From the NCBI RefSeq assembly GCF_003385895.1, contig NZ_QRDQ01000010.1, positions 310,001 through 374,000 of the forward strand: a stretch of DNA of 64,000 nt, read 5' to 3'. Shown one piece after another: positions 1 through 9,228 of this stretch. Source of the stretch: Flavobacterium cutihirudinis (lineage in GTDB: Bacteria; Bacteroidota; Bacteroidia; Flavobacteriales; Flavobacteriaceae). Position 1 is the stretch's first letter, and each line of letters opens with the position of its first letter. The notes under the pieces were generated by a model. It had not been told where the DNA came from, made no database searches, and saw nothing but the letters and a program-made list of their open reading frames with translations. Made by a program: the position numbers and the translations under genes.

Positions 1-427
1 GGGAGTAACTGTCCGCATTTTTTAATTTCTTAAAATATTTGACCATTTTTTTTGGGGCATTTCGAACAACGAAACCATTTTTACTGCTTTCTAAAATGGG
101 ATGAATGTTTCTGAATGTCGGCAATTCAAAAAAATCTTTTCCAAAAGAATTAAAAGTGAAAAATAGGGTACGCATTATAGAGATTTCATTTTCCTGAACA
201 TCACTTCTAAAAACGTGCGGCAAATTACTTCCAATTACTAAAATATCGCCTTCATGATATTGCGAAATAGTATCGCCTGCAAAAACGGCTCCTTCACCTT
301 TTTCGATGTAACTAATTTGAATTTCTTCATGCTGATGCAATTTATCATAAAAAGATACTTCTATATCTTCTTGATAGATAAGAGGTTCTTCTCCGGATTT
401 CGGAATTTTGAACGGAAAAACTTTCAT
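1..427 (-). CDS. AraC-type regulator, N-terminal part (cut by window edge)
   Basis: The reading frame starts with ATG at 427 and runs off the left edge, giving 142 residues. It contains a cupin-like sensor domain: histidines and a glutamate in HQHEEIQISY (31-40) and a turn plus strand at GDILVIGSNLPHVF (60-73). This is the usual ligand-binding half of Bacteroidota AraC-family activators; the DNA-binding half would lie outside the window, so the AraC assignment is an inference. It is transcribed divergently from the DHDPS-family lyase at 606, the typical arrangement of a catabolic regulator and its target. A plain cupin protein is the main alternative. Confidence 0.7.
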   Translation of the reverse strand, partial: MKVFPFKIPKSGEEPLIYQEDIEVSFYDKLHQHEEIQISYIEKGEGAVFAGDTISQYHEGDILVIGSNLPHVFRSDVQENEISIMRTLFFTFNSFGKDFFELPTFRNIHPILESSKNGFVVRNAPKKMVKYFKKLKNADSYS

Positions 428-555
428 GGTTGGTTGGTTAGATGAATCAAATATATTGTATTTCTCTATTAAAATGATGTTATAATTGCCTGTTTTTTTT
501 AAGTTGAGTATATACAGGGTAATATAGTATCACTTTGAGGTAATTTTTATAAGGA

Positions 556-582
556 TTGCTTTCGGTTTTCTGGATAATTTTG
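556..582 (+). promoter_or_regulatory. candidate Bacteroidota promoter of the lyase gene
   Basis: TAATTTTG at 575-582 fits the TAnnTTTG -7 motif, with TTG at 556-558 as a possible -33 element. The 16-nt spacing is a little short, so this is tentative. It would place transcription start about 15-20 nt before the ATG at 606. Confidence 0.3.
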
Positions 583-605
583 GACCATAAATTAAAATAT
601 AAATT

Positions 606-1520
606 ATGAGTATTCAATGGAATGGCGTTATGCCGGCAGTAACTACAAAATTTACTTCAGATGATAAATTAGACTTCAATATGTTTGAAGTGAACATGAA
701 AGCGCAATTAGACGCAGGTGTTTCAGGAATAATTTTAGGCGGAACTTTAGGCGAAGCCAGCACACTTTTGGAGGAAGAAAAAAGAGAATTAGTAAAACAC
801 ACTGTATCGCTTACAGATGGAAAAGTTCCGGTAATTATGAATATTGCGGAGCAAACTACAAAAGGTGCCATTTTAGCAGCAAATAAAGCAGAACAAGACG
901 GAGCAAAAGGTTTAATGATGCTTCCTCCAATGCGTTACAAAGCATCAGATCATGAAACAGTTGCTTATTATAGCGATGTAGCCAGAAATACTTCGCTTCC
1001 TATCATGGTTTATAACAATCCTGTCGATTATAAAATTGAAGTGACTTTAGATATGTTTGAAGAATTATTAAAGTTTGATAATATTCAGGCGGTAAAAGAA
1101 TCGACGAGAGATATTTCAAATGTTACAAGAATGATCAACCGTTTTGGCGATCGTTTAAAAATATTATCTGGAGTTGACACTTTGGCTCTTGAAAGTTTAT
1201 TGATGGGTTCTGACGGATGGGTTTCTGGTTTAGTTTGTGCTTTTCCGGCTGAAACGGTTGCCATTTACAAATTAGCGAAAGCAGGAAGAATTGACGAAGC
1301 TTTAAAAATTTACAGATGGTTCTTGCCTTTATTGGAGTTGGATATTAATTCGCTTTTGGTTCAGAATATTAAATTGGCTGAGGTTGCGACAGGAATAGGA
1401 ACGGAGAATGTTCGTGCGCCAAGATTACCACTTCATGGAACAGAAAGAGAAAGAGTGCTTGCTATTATTGAAGAAGGATTGCGAACAAGACCAACATTGC
1501 CAAATTTAAGTGCAAATTAA
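606..1520 (+). CDS. DHDPS/NAL-family lyase, possibly pyrroline-hydroxycarboxylate deaminase
   Basis: A 304-residue TIM-barrel class I aldolase of the dihydrodipicolinate synthase / N-acetylneuraminate lyase family. Seen: the substrate-carboxylate loop GGTLGE (45-50), the catalytic tyrosine Y136 in VYNNP, and the Schiff-base lysine K164 in QAVKEST. The family includes true DapA, sialate lyase, and the enzyme that deaminates 1-pyrroline-4-hydroxy-2-carboxylate in hydroxyproline breakdown. The divergent AraC-like gene and the downstream X-Pro aminopeptidase and dipeptidyl peptidase IV favour the hydroxyproline role, but that is inference from context. Biosynthetic DapA seems less likely because no lysine-pathway genes are nearby. 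Confidence 0.8.
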   Translation: MSIQWNGVMPAVTTKFTSDDKLDFNMFEVNMKAQLDAGVSGIILGGTLGEASTLLEEEKRELVKHTVSLTDGKVPVIMNIAEQTTKGAILAANKAEQDGAKGLMMLPPMRYKASDHETVAYYSDVARNTSLPIMVYNNPVDYKIEVTLDMFEELLKFDNIQAVKESTRDISNVTRMINRFGDRLKILSGVDTLALESLLMGSDGWVSGLVCAFPAETVAIYKLAKAGRIDEALKIYRWFLPLLELDINSLLVQNIKLAEVATGIGTENVRAPRLPLHGTERERVLAIIEEGLRTRPTLPNLSAN

Positions 1521-1671
1521 AAACAATTTTTATCGGACTATAATTGATTTCCCAAAGGAATATTTAACGATTAGAAAAGATAAAAAATGTAAATTTGACC
1601 TGCGCTACAAGTTTTTTCTATTTTGAATTAAAACTACTACTGTAGCAATTAATAGGTTTCAAATATAAAAT

Positions 1672-2973
1672 ATGAGATACGATTCGATTCCGGTTTCTTT
1701 ATTCGAAAACAACCGAAAAAGATTTGCCGAAAAAATGCAAAAGAATAGTCTGGCTATTCTTACTTCTAATGATGTAATGCCCAACAATGCAGACGATGTT
1801 ATGGGTTTTGCGCAAAATAATGATTTGTTTTATTTGTCAGGTATAGATCAGGATGAAACGATTCTTGTTCTATTTCCTGATGCTTTTAAAGAAGAAAACC
1901 GGGCGATTCTTTTCGTAAAAGAAAGCAATGAACATACTGTAATTTGGGATGGGAATTTTTTAACAAAAGAAGAAGTTACAGCGATCTCCGGAATCAAAAA
2001 CGTAAAATGGATTCATGAATTTGAAAAGGCTTTACAACTTTTTGCTTTTGAAGCTGATACTTTTTATTTGGGACATAATGAGCATATCAAAAGAGTTACT
2101 TCCGAAATAGAAACCAGACAAGATCGTATGATTAAATGGTGCAAAGAAAAATATCCTTTGCATCAGTATGGACGTGTGGCTAAGATTACGCGCGAATTGC
2201 GTCCTGTTAAATCTTCAGAAGAGATTGATTTAATCAAAAAAGCGACTGCAATTAGTGTAGAAGGTTTTCACGGAATGCTAAAATCGATTCAGCCAAACAT
2301 TAAGGAATATGAATTAGAAGCGGAACTGGCTTATGCGACGATTAAAAATGGAGGAACAAGACCAGCATTTAAACCAATTGTAGCTTCGGGCAAAAACGCT
2401 TGTTCGCTTCATTACAACAGTAACGATGGCGTTTGCCGTGCTGATGAAATGGTCTTAATTGATTTTGGAGTTTGTTATGCCAATTACAATTCAGATACGA
2501 CTCGCTGTATTCCGGTAAACGGAACTTTCAGTCCGAGACAAAAAGAGGTTTATGAATCGGTTTTGCATTGTTTGAAAGAAGGTTCGAAATTGTTGAAGCC
2601 AGGTGTTTTGTCTAAAGATTACGAACTTCAAATGGCAAAACTAATCGAAGCTGAATTGGTTAAATTGGGATTGATTACTGTTGAAGAAATTGCAGCTCAG
2701 AATCCTGATAATCCTGCTTACAAAAAGTATTTTATGCACGGTACAGCGCATCATCTTGGTTTGGATGTTCATGATGTAGGATTATATTCAAGACCTTTTG
2801 AAAAAGGAATGGTTTTAACCTGCGAACCTGGAATTTATATTAGAGAAGAAGGAATTGGCTGTCGTCTCGAAAATGATTATCTCCTGACGGAAGACGGAAA
2901 TATTAATTTAAGTGAAGCATTGCCAATCGAAATTGAAGAAATTGAAACCTTAATCAGAAATAAAAAACACTAA
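1672..2973 (+). CDS. pepP: Xaa-Pro aminopeptidase (aminopeptidase P, M24B)
   Basis: A 433-residue cytosolic metallopeptidase that removes the N-terminal residue in front of proline. The N-terminal creatinase-like domain covers about 1-170 and the pita-bread catalytic domain the rest. The five dinuclear-metal ligands can be placed at D264, D275 (11 apart as in the family), H360 in the HGTAHHLGLDVHD motif, E385 in CEPGIY and E400 in GCRLEND. No signal peptide is visible. A TAAATTTG -7-like box sits at 1590-1597. The stop codon is one base before the start of the dipeptidyl peptidase gene, so the two are almost certainly co-transcribed. Confidence 0.92.
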   Translation: MRYDSIPVSLFENNRKRFAEKMQKNSLAILTSNDVMPNNADDVMGFAQNNDLFYLSGIDQDETILVLFPDAFKEENRAILFVKESNEHTVIWDGNFLTKEEVTAISGIKNVKWIHEFEKALQLFAFEADTFYLGHNEHIKRVTSEIETRQDRMIKWCKEKYPLHQYGRVAKITRELRPVKSSEEIDLIKKATAISVEGFHGMLKSIQPNIKEYELEAELAYATIKNGGTRPAFKPIVASGKNACSLHYNSNDGVCRADEMVLIDFGVCYANYNSDTTRCIPVNGTFSPRQKEVYESVLHCLKEGSKLLKPGVLSKDYELQMAKLIEAELVKLGLITVEEIAAQNPDNPAYKKYFMHGTAHHLGLDVHDVGLYSRPFEKGMVLTCEPGIYIREEGIGCRLENDYLLTEDGNINLSEALPIEIEEIETLIRNKKH

Positions 2974-2974
2974 A

Positions 2975-5134
2975 ATGAAAAAGTATTTATTCCTTGTACT
3001 CTTTATATGTACATCCGTTTTTGCTCAGAAGGATATTGATATCAATAACCTGAATTGGTTACCAAATTCACATTCTTTTTGGGTAAACGAAGGCAACAAC
3101 GTTGTGGTTTATGATGTTGACAAGTTAGATAAACAATCGACAATTTTGACCGCTGCGCAATTAAAAGCTTCAGGATTTGCAGGAGAAATCGAAAACCTGG
3201 TATGGAATGAAACGAAGACGAAAATCTTAGTTTACACCAATTCAAAGAAAGTTTGGAGAGATAACACAAAAGGAGATTATTGGTTTTTTGATTTAGCAAC
3301 AGGAAAAGGAAAACAATTAGGTAAAAATCTTGATGCATCATCGTTAATGTTTGCAAAATTTTCAAGTGATAACGAAAATGTAGCTTACGTTTCCAATCAC
3401 AATATTTATGTGGAAAATTTGAATTCTGGAAAGATAACGCCATTGACGACAGACGGAACAGATAAAATCATCAACGGAACATTTGACTGGGTTTATGAAG
3501 AAGAATTAGCAGCAAGAGATGGTTTCAGATGGAGTCCTGACGGAAAAAGTATTGCGTACTGGCGTGTAGATGCAACTTCTACTAAATTCCATTTTATGAT
3601 CAACAACACAGATTCATTGTATCCTGTTGTTGTTCCGGTTGAATATCCAAAAGCGGGAGAAAGACCATCTTCAGTAAAAATCGGAGTTATTGATGTGGCT
3701 TCTTTGCAAACCAAATGGCTAAATATCCCAGGAGAACCGGATAATAATTACTTGGTTCGAATGAAATGGTTGAGTAATGAATCTGTAATGGTTATTCAGT
3801 TGAACCGAAATCAAAATCAGGTTACGATGTACAATTGTAATCCAAAAACAGGCGATGCAAAAGTAATTTACAAGGAAGAATCAACTTCATGGATTGATGT
3901 TTTTGATATTTCGGCGGGCGAATATGATACTTTTCCGTGCCAGTTTGTAGATAACGGAAAAGCATTTTTGTGGAGTTCTGATGCTGATGGATGGATGCAT
4001 ATTTACAAAATTGGATTGGACGGAAAATCAAAAGAATTAGTTACAACTTCTAAATTTGATGCGTATTATAAAGCATACAATGAGAAAACAAAAACAATTT
4101 ATTTTGAAGCTAGTCCAACAGATGCTACGCAGCGCTATTTGTATGAAACGAATTTAAGTTCTAAAAAAACAAAAAGAGTTACTCCAGATGTTTTTGACGG
4201 AACAAATAAATACACATTTTCGACAGATGCTGCTTATGCTCAACATACAAATTCAAACATCAACCGCGATTATAATATGCGTTTGATTGCATTATCCGGA
4301 CATCAAAAAATATATCCAAAAGAAGCAGACGTTTTTGCAGCTCCAAAACGAGATTATTCTTTAGAAAAGTTTAAGGTTAAAACCGTTGACGGAATTGAAA
4401 TTGATGGAATAATGGCAAAACCGTTGGATTTTGATCCTTCAAAAAAATATCCTGTTTTCTTTTATGTTTATGGAGAACCAATGGCTTCAGTTGCAAATGA
4501 TACGCCTTATTTTTATCCGCTTATAGCGAAATTAGTTCCGAAAGGTTATATCGCAATTGCAATGGATAACAGAGGAACCCCAGTAATGAAAGGAACTGCA
4601 TGGAGAAAATCGATTTATAAAAACATTGGAATTATAAATACTCACGACCAGGCAATGGCGGCGAAAGAAGTTCTAAAATGGAATTTCATCGATACAGATC
4701 GAGTAGCTATTCACGGTTGGAGCGGTGGAGGAGCAGTAACTTTAAACTTAATGTTTCAATATCCTGATATTTATAAAACAGGAATTGCAATCGCGGCAGT
4801 TACAGATCAGCATTTTTATGATAACATTTATACAGAACGTTATATGGGATTGCCATCTGAAAATGAAGCGACTTATATAAAAGCTTCTCCTGTAACGCAT
4901 GCTAAAAATCTAAAAGGAAATTTATTATATATTCACGGTACAGGCGATGATAACGTTCATTACAAAAATGCCGAAGTATTAATTAATGAGTTAATCAAAT
5001 ATGACAAAATGTTTGATTTAATGATTTACCCAAACCGTTCACACAGTATTTACGAAGGCGAAGGAACGAGAAAGCATTTGTTGGATATTTTTACAAGATA
5101 CATTGAAAAAAACAGTCCTCCGGGAGCGAAATAA
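2975..5134 (+). CDS. secreted dipeptidyl peptidase IV (S9B)
   Basis: A 719-residue serine peptidase that releases Xaa-Pro dipeptides. Residues 1-17 form a signal peptide ending in VFAQ, so it acts in the periplasm or at the surface. An eight-bladed propeller domain (about 40-450; DWVYEEE is the substrate N-terminus-binding motif) is followed by an alpha/beta-hydrolase domain. The triad is visible: S583 in GWSGGG, D658 in GTGDDNVH and H690 in NRSHS, with the 32-residue D-to-H spacing found in human DPP4. It lies one base after pepP, making a joint proline-peptide processing unit, and is followed by a strong terminator. Confidence 0.93.
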   Translation: MKKYLFLVLFICTSVFAQKDIDINNLNWLPNSHSFWVNEGNNVVVYDVDKLDKQSTILTAAQLKASGFAGEIENLVWNETKTKILVYTNSKKVWRDNTKGDYWFFDLATGKGKQLGKNLDASSLMFAKFSSDNENVAYVSNHNIYVENLNSGKITPLTTDGTDKIINGTFDWVYEEELAARDGFRWSPDGKSIAYWRVDATSTKFHFMINNTDSLYPVVVPVEYPKAGERPSSVKIGVIDVASLQTKWLNIPGEPDNNYLVRMKWLSNESVMVIQLNRNQNQVTMYNCNPKTGDAKVIYKEESTSWIDVFDISAGEYDTFPCQFVDNGKAFLWSSDADGWMHIYKIGLDGKSKELVTTSKFDAYYKAYNEKTKTIYFEASPTDATQRYLYETNLSSKKTKRVTPDVFDGTNKYTFSTDAAYAQHTNSNINRDYNMRLIALSGHQKIYPKEADVFAAPKRDYSLEKFKVKTVDGIEIDGIMAKPLDFDPSKKYPVFFYVYGEPMASVANDTPYFYPLIAKLVPKGYIAIAMDNRGTPVMKGTAWRKSIYKNIGIINTHDQAMAAKEVLKWNFIDTDRVAIHGWSGGGAVTLNLMFQYPDIYKTGIAIAAVTDQHFYDNIYTERYMGLPSENEATYIKASPVTHAKNLKGNLLYIHGTGDDNVHYKNAEVLINELIKYDKMFDLMIYPNRSHSIYEGEGTRKHLLDIFTRYIEKNSPPGAK

Positions 5135-5151
5135 AATCGGCTTAAAAAAGT

Positions 5152-5190
5152 AAAAAGGAGAGTTTCATTTAGTTGAAACTCTCCTTTTTT
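5152..5190. terminator. bidirectional intrinsic terminator
   Basis: AAAAAGGAGAGTTTCA and TGAAACTCTCCTTTTT form a perfect 16-bp stem with a short loop, flanked by A and T runs. It lies between the convergent dipeptidyl peptidase and pgl genes and could serve both. Confidence 0.9.
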
Positions 5191-5212
5191 ATTAGAATAC
5201 TATTTAAAGAAA

Positions 5213-5926
5213 TTATTTCCCGGCTGCGTTTTGATCGACAAGGAATAGCAATTCTCCTGAAACAGGTTTAATCAACTGCATTGGGTATTTCGTCGGGTTA
5301 AATTCTCCTTTTAAAACTTCATGTAATGCAGGAGCTTTCTTTTCTCCAAAAGCCACCACAACGATTTTCTCTGCTTTGTTGATTAGCGGCGCAGTAAGTG
5401 TAATGCGGTACATTTCCTGAGGTTTCAAATAATAGGCATCTACCCATTTTGTTTCTTCTTTCAATACTTCTTCACCCGGAAATAGGGAAGCAGTATGACC
5501 ATCATCTCCCATTCCTAACAGAATAAGATCAAATTTTCCTTCGCTACCTAAAATGTTTTTAATCGAATTTTCGTAAGTAACCGCGTATTCTTCTGGTTTA
5601 ACACCATCGCTGTACATTTCAAAAATATTTTCTTTCGGAATTGGAACATGACTTAGTAAAGTATCAAAAGACATTTTAGCATTGCTACGTTCGTCGTCAA
5701 GCGGAACCCAGCGTTCGTCTCCCCAGAAAATAAAAACTTTACTCCAATCGACTTTATTTTTGTAATCTGCTGAAGCTAAAAGTTTGTAAATACCAGCAGG
5801 TGAAGAACCTCCGGTAAGCACAGCGGTAAACTGTCCTTTTTCGCTTATTGCTTTTTGCGAAGCAGCAACAAAAAGGTCCGCTGCTTCTTTATTAATGTCT
5901 TCTATTGAATTGTATATCTGTATCAT
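5213..5926 (-). CDS. pgl: 6-phosphogluconolactonase (DevB type)
   Basis: A 237-residue cytosolic enzyme that hydrolyses 6-phosphogluconolactone to 6-phosphogluconate. Typical SOL/DevB motifs are present: the phosphate-binding LTGGSSP near residue 40, FWGDERWVP near 67-75, and GMGDDGHTASLFPG near 137-150. Length matches the family. Its ATG overlaps the stop of zwf by four bases (ATGA), so translation is probably coupled. It is the last gene of gnd-zwf-pgl. Confidence 0.95.
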   Translation of the reverse strand: MIQIYNSIEDINKEAADLFVAASQKAISEKGQFTAVLTGGSSPAGIYKLLASADYKNKVDWSKVFIFWGDERWVPLDDERSNAKMSFDTLLSHVPIPKENIFEMYSDGVKPEEYAVTYENSIKNILGSEGKFDLILLGMGDDGHTASLFPGEEVLKEETKWVDAYYLKPQEMYRITLTAPLINKAEKIVVVAFGEKKAPALHEVLKGEFNPTKYPMQLIKPVSGELLFLVDQNAAGK

Positions 5927-7443
5927 TTAGTGCTAATTTTTTCAATTTCCTGAGTGTTCGAAACCCATTTATGTCCTTGACGTGCAAGTAATTCATCGGC
6001 TTCTTCCGGTCCCCAGCTTCCTGCTTTATAATTTGGAAAATTAGTTGGAGGTGTATTCTTCCATACTTGCTGAATGGTTTCAATTGCATCCCAAGCTTCT
6101 TCAACCTGATCCCAACGCATGAACAATGTTGGATCTCCGGCTAATGCATCTCCAATAAGGGTTTCATATGCTTCAGGCGACATAGTAGAGCAGCTGAAAT
6201 AATCAAAAACCATTTCTGCAGGACGTAAAGAAAGTGACAATCCCGGTTTTTTGGTCATGAATTGCAACTTAATATCCATTGCTGGCTGAATGTTTATGAT
6301 AAGTCGGTTTGGAGTCATTCCTTCTTTTCCATAAGAAAATGAAGAATGAGGAACTGGTTTAAATTGAATAATAATTGAAGATTGTTTTTCTTCCATTCTT
6401 TTACCTGTTCTTAGATAAAACGGAATTCCTTGCCATCTCCAGTTGTCCAGATAGATTTTCATTGCTACATAGGTTTCCGTATTAGAGTCCGGTGCAATTC
6501 CTTTGTCTTGACGGTATCCCGGTACCGGATTTCCTTTTATAAAACCTGCATCATATTGACCTCTCACAATGTAATGATCTACTTCGTCCGGTTTTATGCG
6601 TCGGATCGATTTAAGAACATCAGCTTTTCTATTTCGGATATCATCTGCTCTTAATGATGCTGGTGCTTCCATGGCAGTCATGCATAAAATCTGTAGCAAG
6701 TGATTTTGAATCATATCTTTTAATGCACCAACACCTTCGTAGAATCCGCCTCGTTCTTCAACGCCAACTTCTTCTGCTACTGTAATTTGCACAAAATCAA
6801 TGAAGTTTCTACTCCATAAAGGCTCGAACATCGAATTTCCAAAACGGAAAGCAAGAATGTTTTGAACGGTTTCCTTTCCTAAATAATGGTCAATACGGTA
6901 AATTTGTTCTTCCTTGAAAGTTTGCGATAACATTTCGTTAAGCGCAATTGCCGAAGTTTTATCATATCCAAACGGTTTTTCGATGATAATACGATCTTGC
7001 TTTTCATTGGCAGCAAGACCTATTTTCTTCATATAAGCCGAAATGGTTGTAATAAAAGAAGGTGTTATAGAAAGGTAGAATAAACGATTTGCACGTTCAC
7101 CAAAACCTGCATCAATGTCTTTTAATTTGGAATCTAATTGATAATACGATTCTTCTTTGTCAATATCATGTCTCAGGTAAGAGATATGCGAAATAAACTC
7201 CTGAGTTCGCTCGTCACAATTGGCTGTTCTTCGAGAAAAAGTATTTAAATTTTCGACAACATAACTGCGAAATTCGTCATCACTTTTTTCTGCTCTTCCC
7301 AGTGCAATAATCTTAAATTTTTCATCTAGACGACCGTCCAGAAAAAGATTTTGAAATGCCGGAAAAAGTTTTCTTTTAGCTAAGTCACCGGTTGCCCCAA
7401 AAATAACAATGATTGTTGGACTTATATTTTTGAATTTACTCAT
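5923..7443 (-). CDS. zwf: glucose-6-phosphate 1-dehydrogenase
   Basis: A 506-residue NADP-dependent enzyme that oxidises glucose 6-phosphate to the lactone, the entry of the oxidative pentose phosphate pathway. The nucleotide-binding loop GATGDLAKRKLFPA is near residue 16, the conserved EKPFGYD near 154, and the active-site RIDHYLGKETVQN near 183-195. Length is normal. It lies 21 bases after gnd and overlaps pgl by four bases, so the three-gene operon makes NADPH and ribulose 5-phosphate from one transcript. Confidence 0.96.
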   Translation of the reverse strand: MSKFKNISPTIIVIFGATGDLAKRKLFPAFQNLFLDGRLDEKFKIIALGRAEKSDDEFRSYVVENLNTFSRRTANCDERTQEFISHISYLRHDIDKEESYYQLDSKLKDIDAGFGERANRLFYLSITPSFITTISAYMKKIGLAANEKQDRIIIEKPFGYDKTSAIALNEMLSQTFKEEQIYRIDHYLGKETVQNILAFRFGNSMFEPLWSRNFIDFVQITVAEEVGVEERGGFYEGVGALKDMIQNHLLQILCMTAMEAPASLRADDIRNRKADVLKSIRRIKPDEVDHYIVRGQYDAGFIKGNPVPGYRQDKGIAPDSNTETYVAMKIYLDNWRWQGIPFYLRTGKRMEEKQSSIIIQFKPVPHSSFSYGKEGMTPNRLIINIQPAMDIKLQFMTKKPGLSLSLRPAEMVFDYFSCSTMSPEAYETLIGDALAGDPTLFMRWDQVEEAWDAIETIQQVWKNTPPTNFPNYKAGSWGPEEADELLARQGHKWVSNTQEIEKISTK

Positions 7444-7464
7444 TTTCGTTTCGCTTAAAGTTTC

Positions 7465-8871
7465 TTATTCATTCCATTGTGTGTGAAAAACGCCTGAAAC
7501 ATCAATACGTTCGTAAGTATGTGCTCCAAAATAATCACGTTGTGCCTGAATTAAGTTTGTTGGAAGGTTTTCAGAACGGTAAGCATCAAAATAAGCTAAC
7601 GAATTCATCAAACCTGCCGCAGGAATTCCTTGTTGTACGGCCAATTGAATAGTTTCTCTAAGTCCTGATTGGTTTTGTGTAAGTTTAGCAGCAATTTCAG
7701 AATCTAAAAGAATATTTGGCAAACCTGGATTTGCAGCAAATGCCTTTCTGAAATCTTCAAGGGCTTCAGCGCGAATAATACATCCACCACGCCAAATTTT
7801 GGCAACAGTTTCTAAATTCAAACCGTAGTTGTATTCTGCAGAAGCGGTTTTAAGCTGTGCTAAACCTTGTGCGTAAGTAATTATGATAGAAGAATATAAA
7901 GCCGATTTTAATGATGTAATAGCTTCTGTTGCATTTACATCACTTGGTTGGTTGTTCCATGTTAATTTAGCAGCAGCTTCAATTCTTTCCGGTTTTGTTT
8001 TAGACATGTCGCGCATTACTACAGCGGCATCAATAGTTGGAACAGGAACTTGAAGGTCCATCGCATTTTGAGAAGTCCATTTTCCGGTACCTTTAGATTT
8101 TGCCCAATCCGATATTTTATTGATTAATCGGCTTCCGTCTTCGTCTCTTTGTTTTAGGATTTTTCCGGTAATTTCAATAAGATAAGATTTAAGCTCTGTT
8201 TCATTCCATTCTTCAAAAGTTTTCTGAATAGTATCTTCATCCAAATTATAACCTCTTTTCATTAGGTCATAAATTTCAGAAATAAGTTGCATGATTCCGT
8301 ATTCAATTCCGTTATGAACCATTTTAACATAATTTCCTGCAGAACCATTTCCTAGATATTCTACACAAGGTTCTCCGTCAACTTTTGCTGCAATAGCTTC
8401 AAAAATAGGACGCAGTCTTTCATAGGCTTTCTGATCTCCTCCAGGCATCATTGCAGGACCAAATCGGGCACCTTTTTCTCCACCTGAAATTCCCATTCCG
8501 AAAAAGTGAATTCCTTTAGCAGATAATTCAAGAAATCTACGGTCTGTATCGGTAAAATAAGTATTTCCGCCGTCGATAATAATATCGCCTTTATCCAAGT
8601 GAGGAAGTAAACTTGCAATAGCGCTGTCAACAGGTTTTCCTGCAGGTACAAGCAGCATAATTGCTCTTGGTTGTTGTATAAGTTCTACAAAGTGTTTAAC
8701 GTCGGTTGTTGCTTCGATTGTATGATCAGGATCAGCTTCATGTTGTAGAGAGTTGACTTTTTCTGTATCTAAATCTAAACCTGCTGCAGCAAATTTATGG
8801 CTGGCAATATTTAAAAGAAGATTGCGTCCCATAACGCCGAGTCCAACGACGCCAAAATCAAATTTGTTCAT
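7465..8871 (-). CDS. gnd: 6-phosphogluconate dehydrogenase (decarboxylating)
   Basis: A 468-residue enzyme giving ribulose 5-phosphate, CO2 and NADPH. The N-terminal Rossmann loop is GLGVMGRN, the catalytic-lysine region MVHNGIEYGIMQ is present, and GGCIIRA lies in the helical C-terminal domain. The frame is open for 63 more codons upstream, but that stretch is low-complexity and unlike the family; the ATG at 8871 gives MNKFDFGVVGLG and exactly the standard 468-residue length. It is the first gene of gnd-zwf-pgl, with the promoter presumably in the 8872-9163 gap. Confidence 0.95.
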   Translation of the reverse strand: MNKFDFGVVGLGVMGRNLLLNIASHKFAAAGLDLDTEKVNSLQHEADPDHTIEATTDVKHFVELIQQPRAIMLLVPAGKPVDSAIASLLPHLDKGDIIIDGGNTYFTDTDRRFLELSAKGIHFFGMGISGGEKGARFGPAMMPGGDQKAYERLRPIFEAIAAKVDGEPCVEYLGNGSAGNYVKMVHNGIEYGIMQLISEIYDLMKRGYNLDEDTIQKTFEEWNETELKSYLIEITGKILKQRDEDGSRLINKISDWAKSKGTGKWTSQNAMDLQVPVPTIDAAVVMRDMSKTKPERIEAAAKLTWNNQPSDVNATEAITSLKSALYSSIIITYAQGLAQLKTASAEYNYGLNLETVAKIWRGGCIIRAEALEDFRKAFAANPGLPNILLDSEIAAKLTQNQSGLRETIQLAVQQGIPAAGLMNSLAYFDAYRSENLPTNLIQAQRDYFGAHTYERIDVSGVFHTQWNE

Positions 8872-9163
8872 AATTTTTAAATTAACTAAATTATTAGTGT
8901 GTTGTTTTTTGAAATTTTTTGGATGTAATTGAAAAAATATTTTTTCTAAAACGCTGAAACATCCAATGTTTGCTAAAATCTTATTGTAAAAGATCTGGTG
9001 CGCTAAGTTAGACAAAAAGGTTGAAATATTATAGGATTTGAACTGGTCTTTAATCCTCAAAATATCGTTTTACAGGAAACAGGGATTAATTTATATTTTT
9101 GATTATTTGCCTAAATTTAAAATCATTTTTTGATAATTTAAATGTTAAAATCCTGTAAACTAA
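8872..9163. other. AT-rich intergenic region upstream of gnd
   Basis: About 290 bases without a supported gene. The minus-strand frame running into gnd is open but does not look coding. The region must hold the gnd operon promoter; I see no clean TAnnTTTG box on the minus strand, only TTTTTG about 20 nt before ATCTTTTAC near 8985-9015, which is too weak to call. Confidence 0.5.
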
Positions 9164-9199
9164 AAATAGAGGAAAGCAATAATTGCTTTCCTCTATTTC
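9164..9199 (-). terminator. intrinsic terminator of the DsbA-like gene
   Basis: AAATAGAGGAAAGCAA pairs with TTGCTTTCCTCTATTT around a short loop, followed on the minus strand by a T run. It lies about 30 bases after the stop of the DsbA-like gene. Confidence 0.85.
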
Positions 9200-9228
9200 T
9201 TAATAATTCAGTAAAAAATATAAATTGA

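Noticed and set aside
3042..4031. Minus-strand open frames inside the dipeptidyl peptidase gene
   Set aside because: They overlap a well-supported enzyme gene and show no domain or start signal.
8872..9060. 63-codon N-terminal extension of 6-phosphogluconate dehydrogenase
   Set aside because: The segment is AT-driven and unlike the family; the ATG at 8871 gives the exact normal length of 468 residues.
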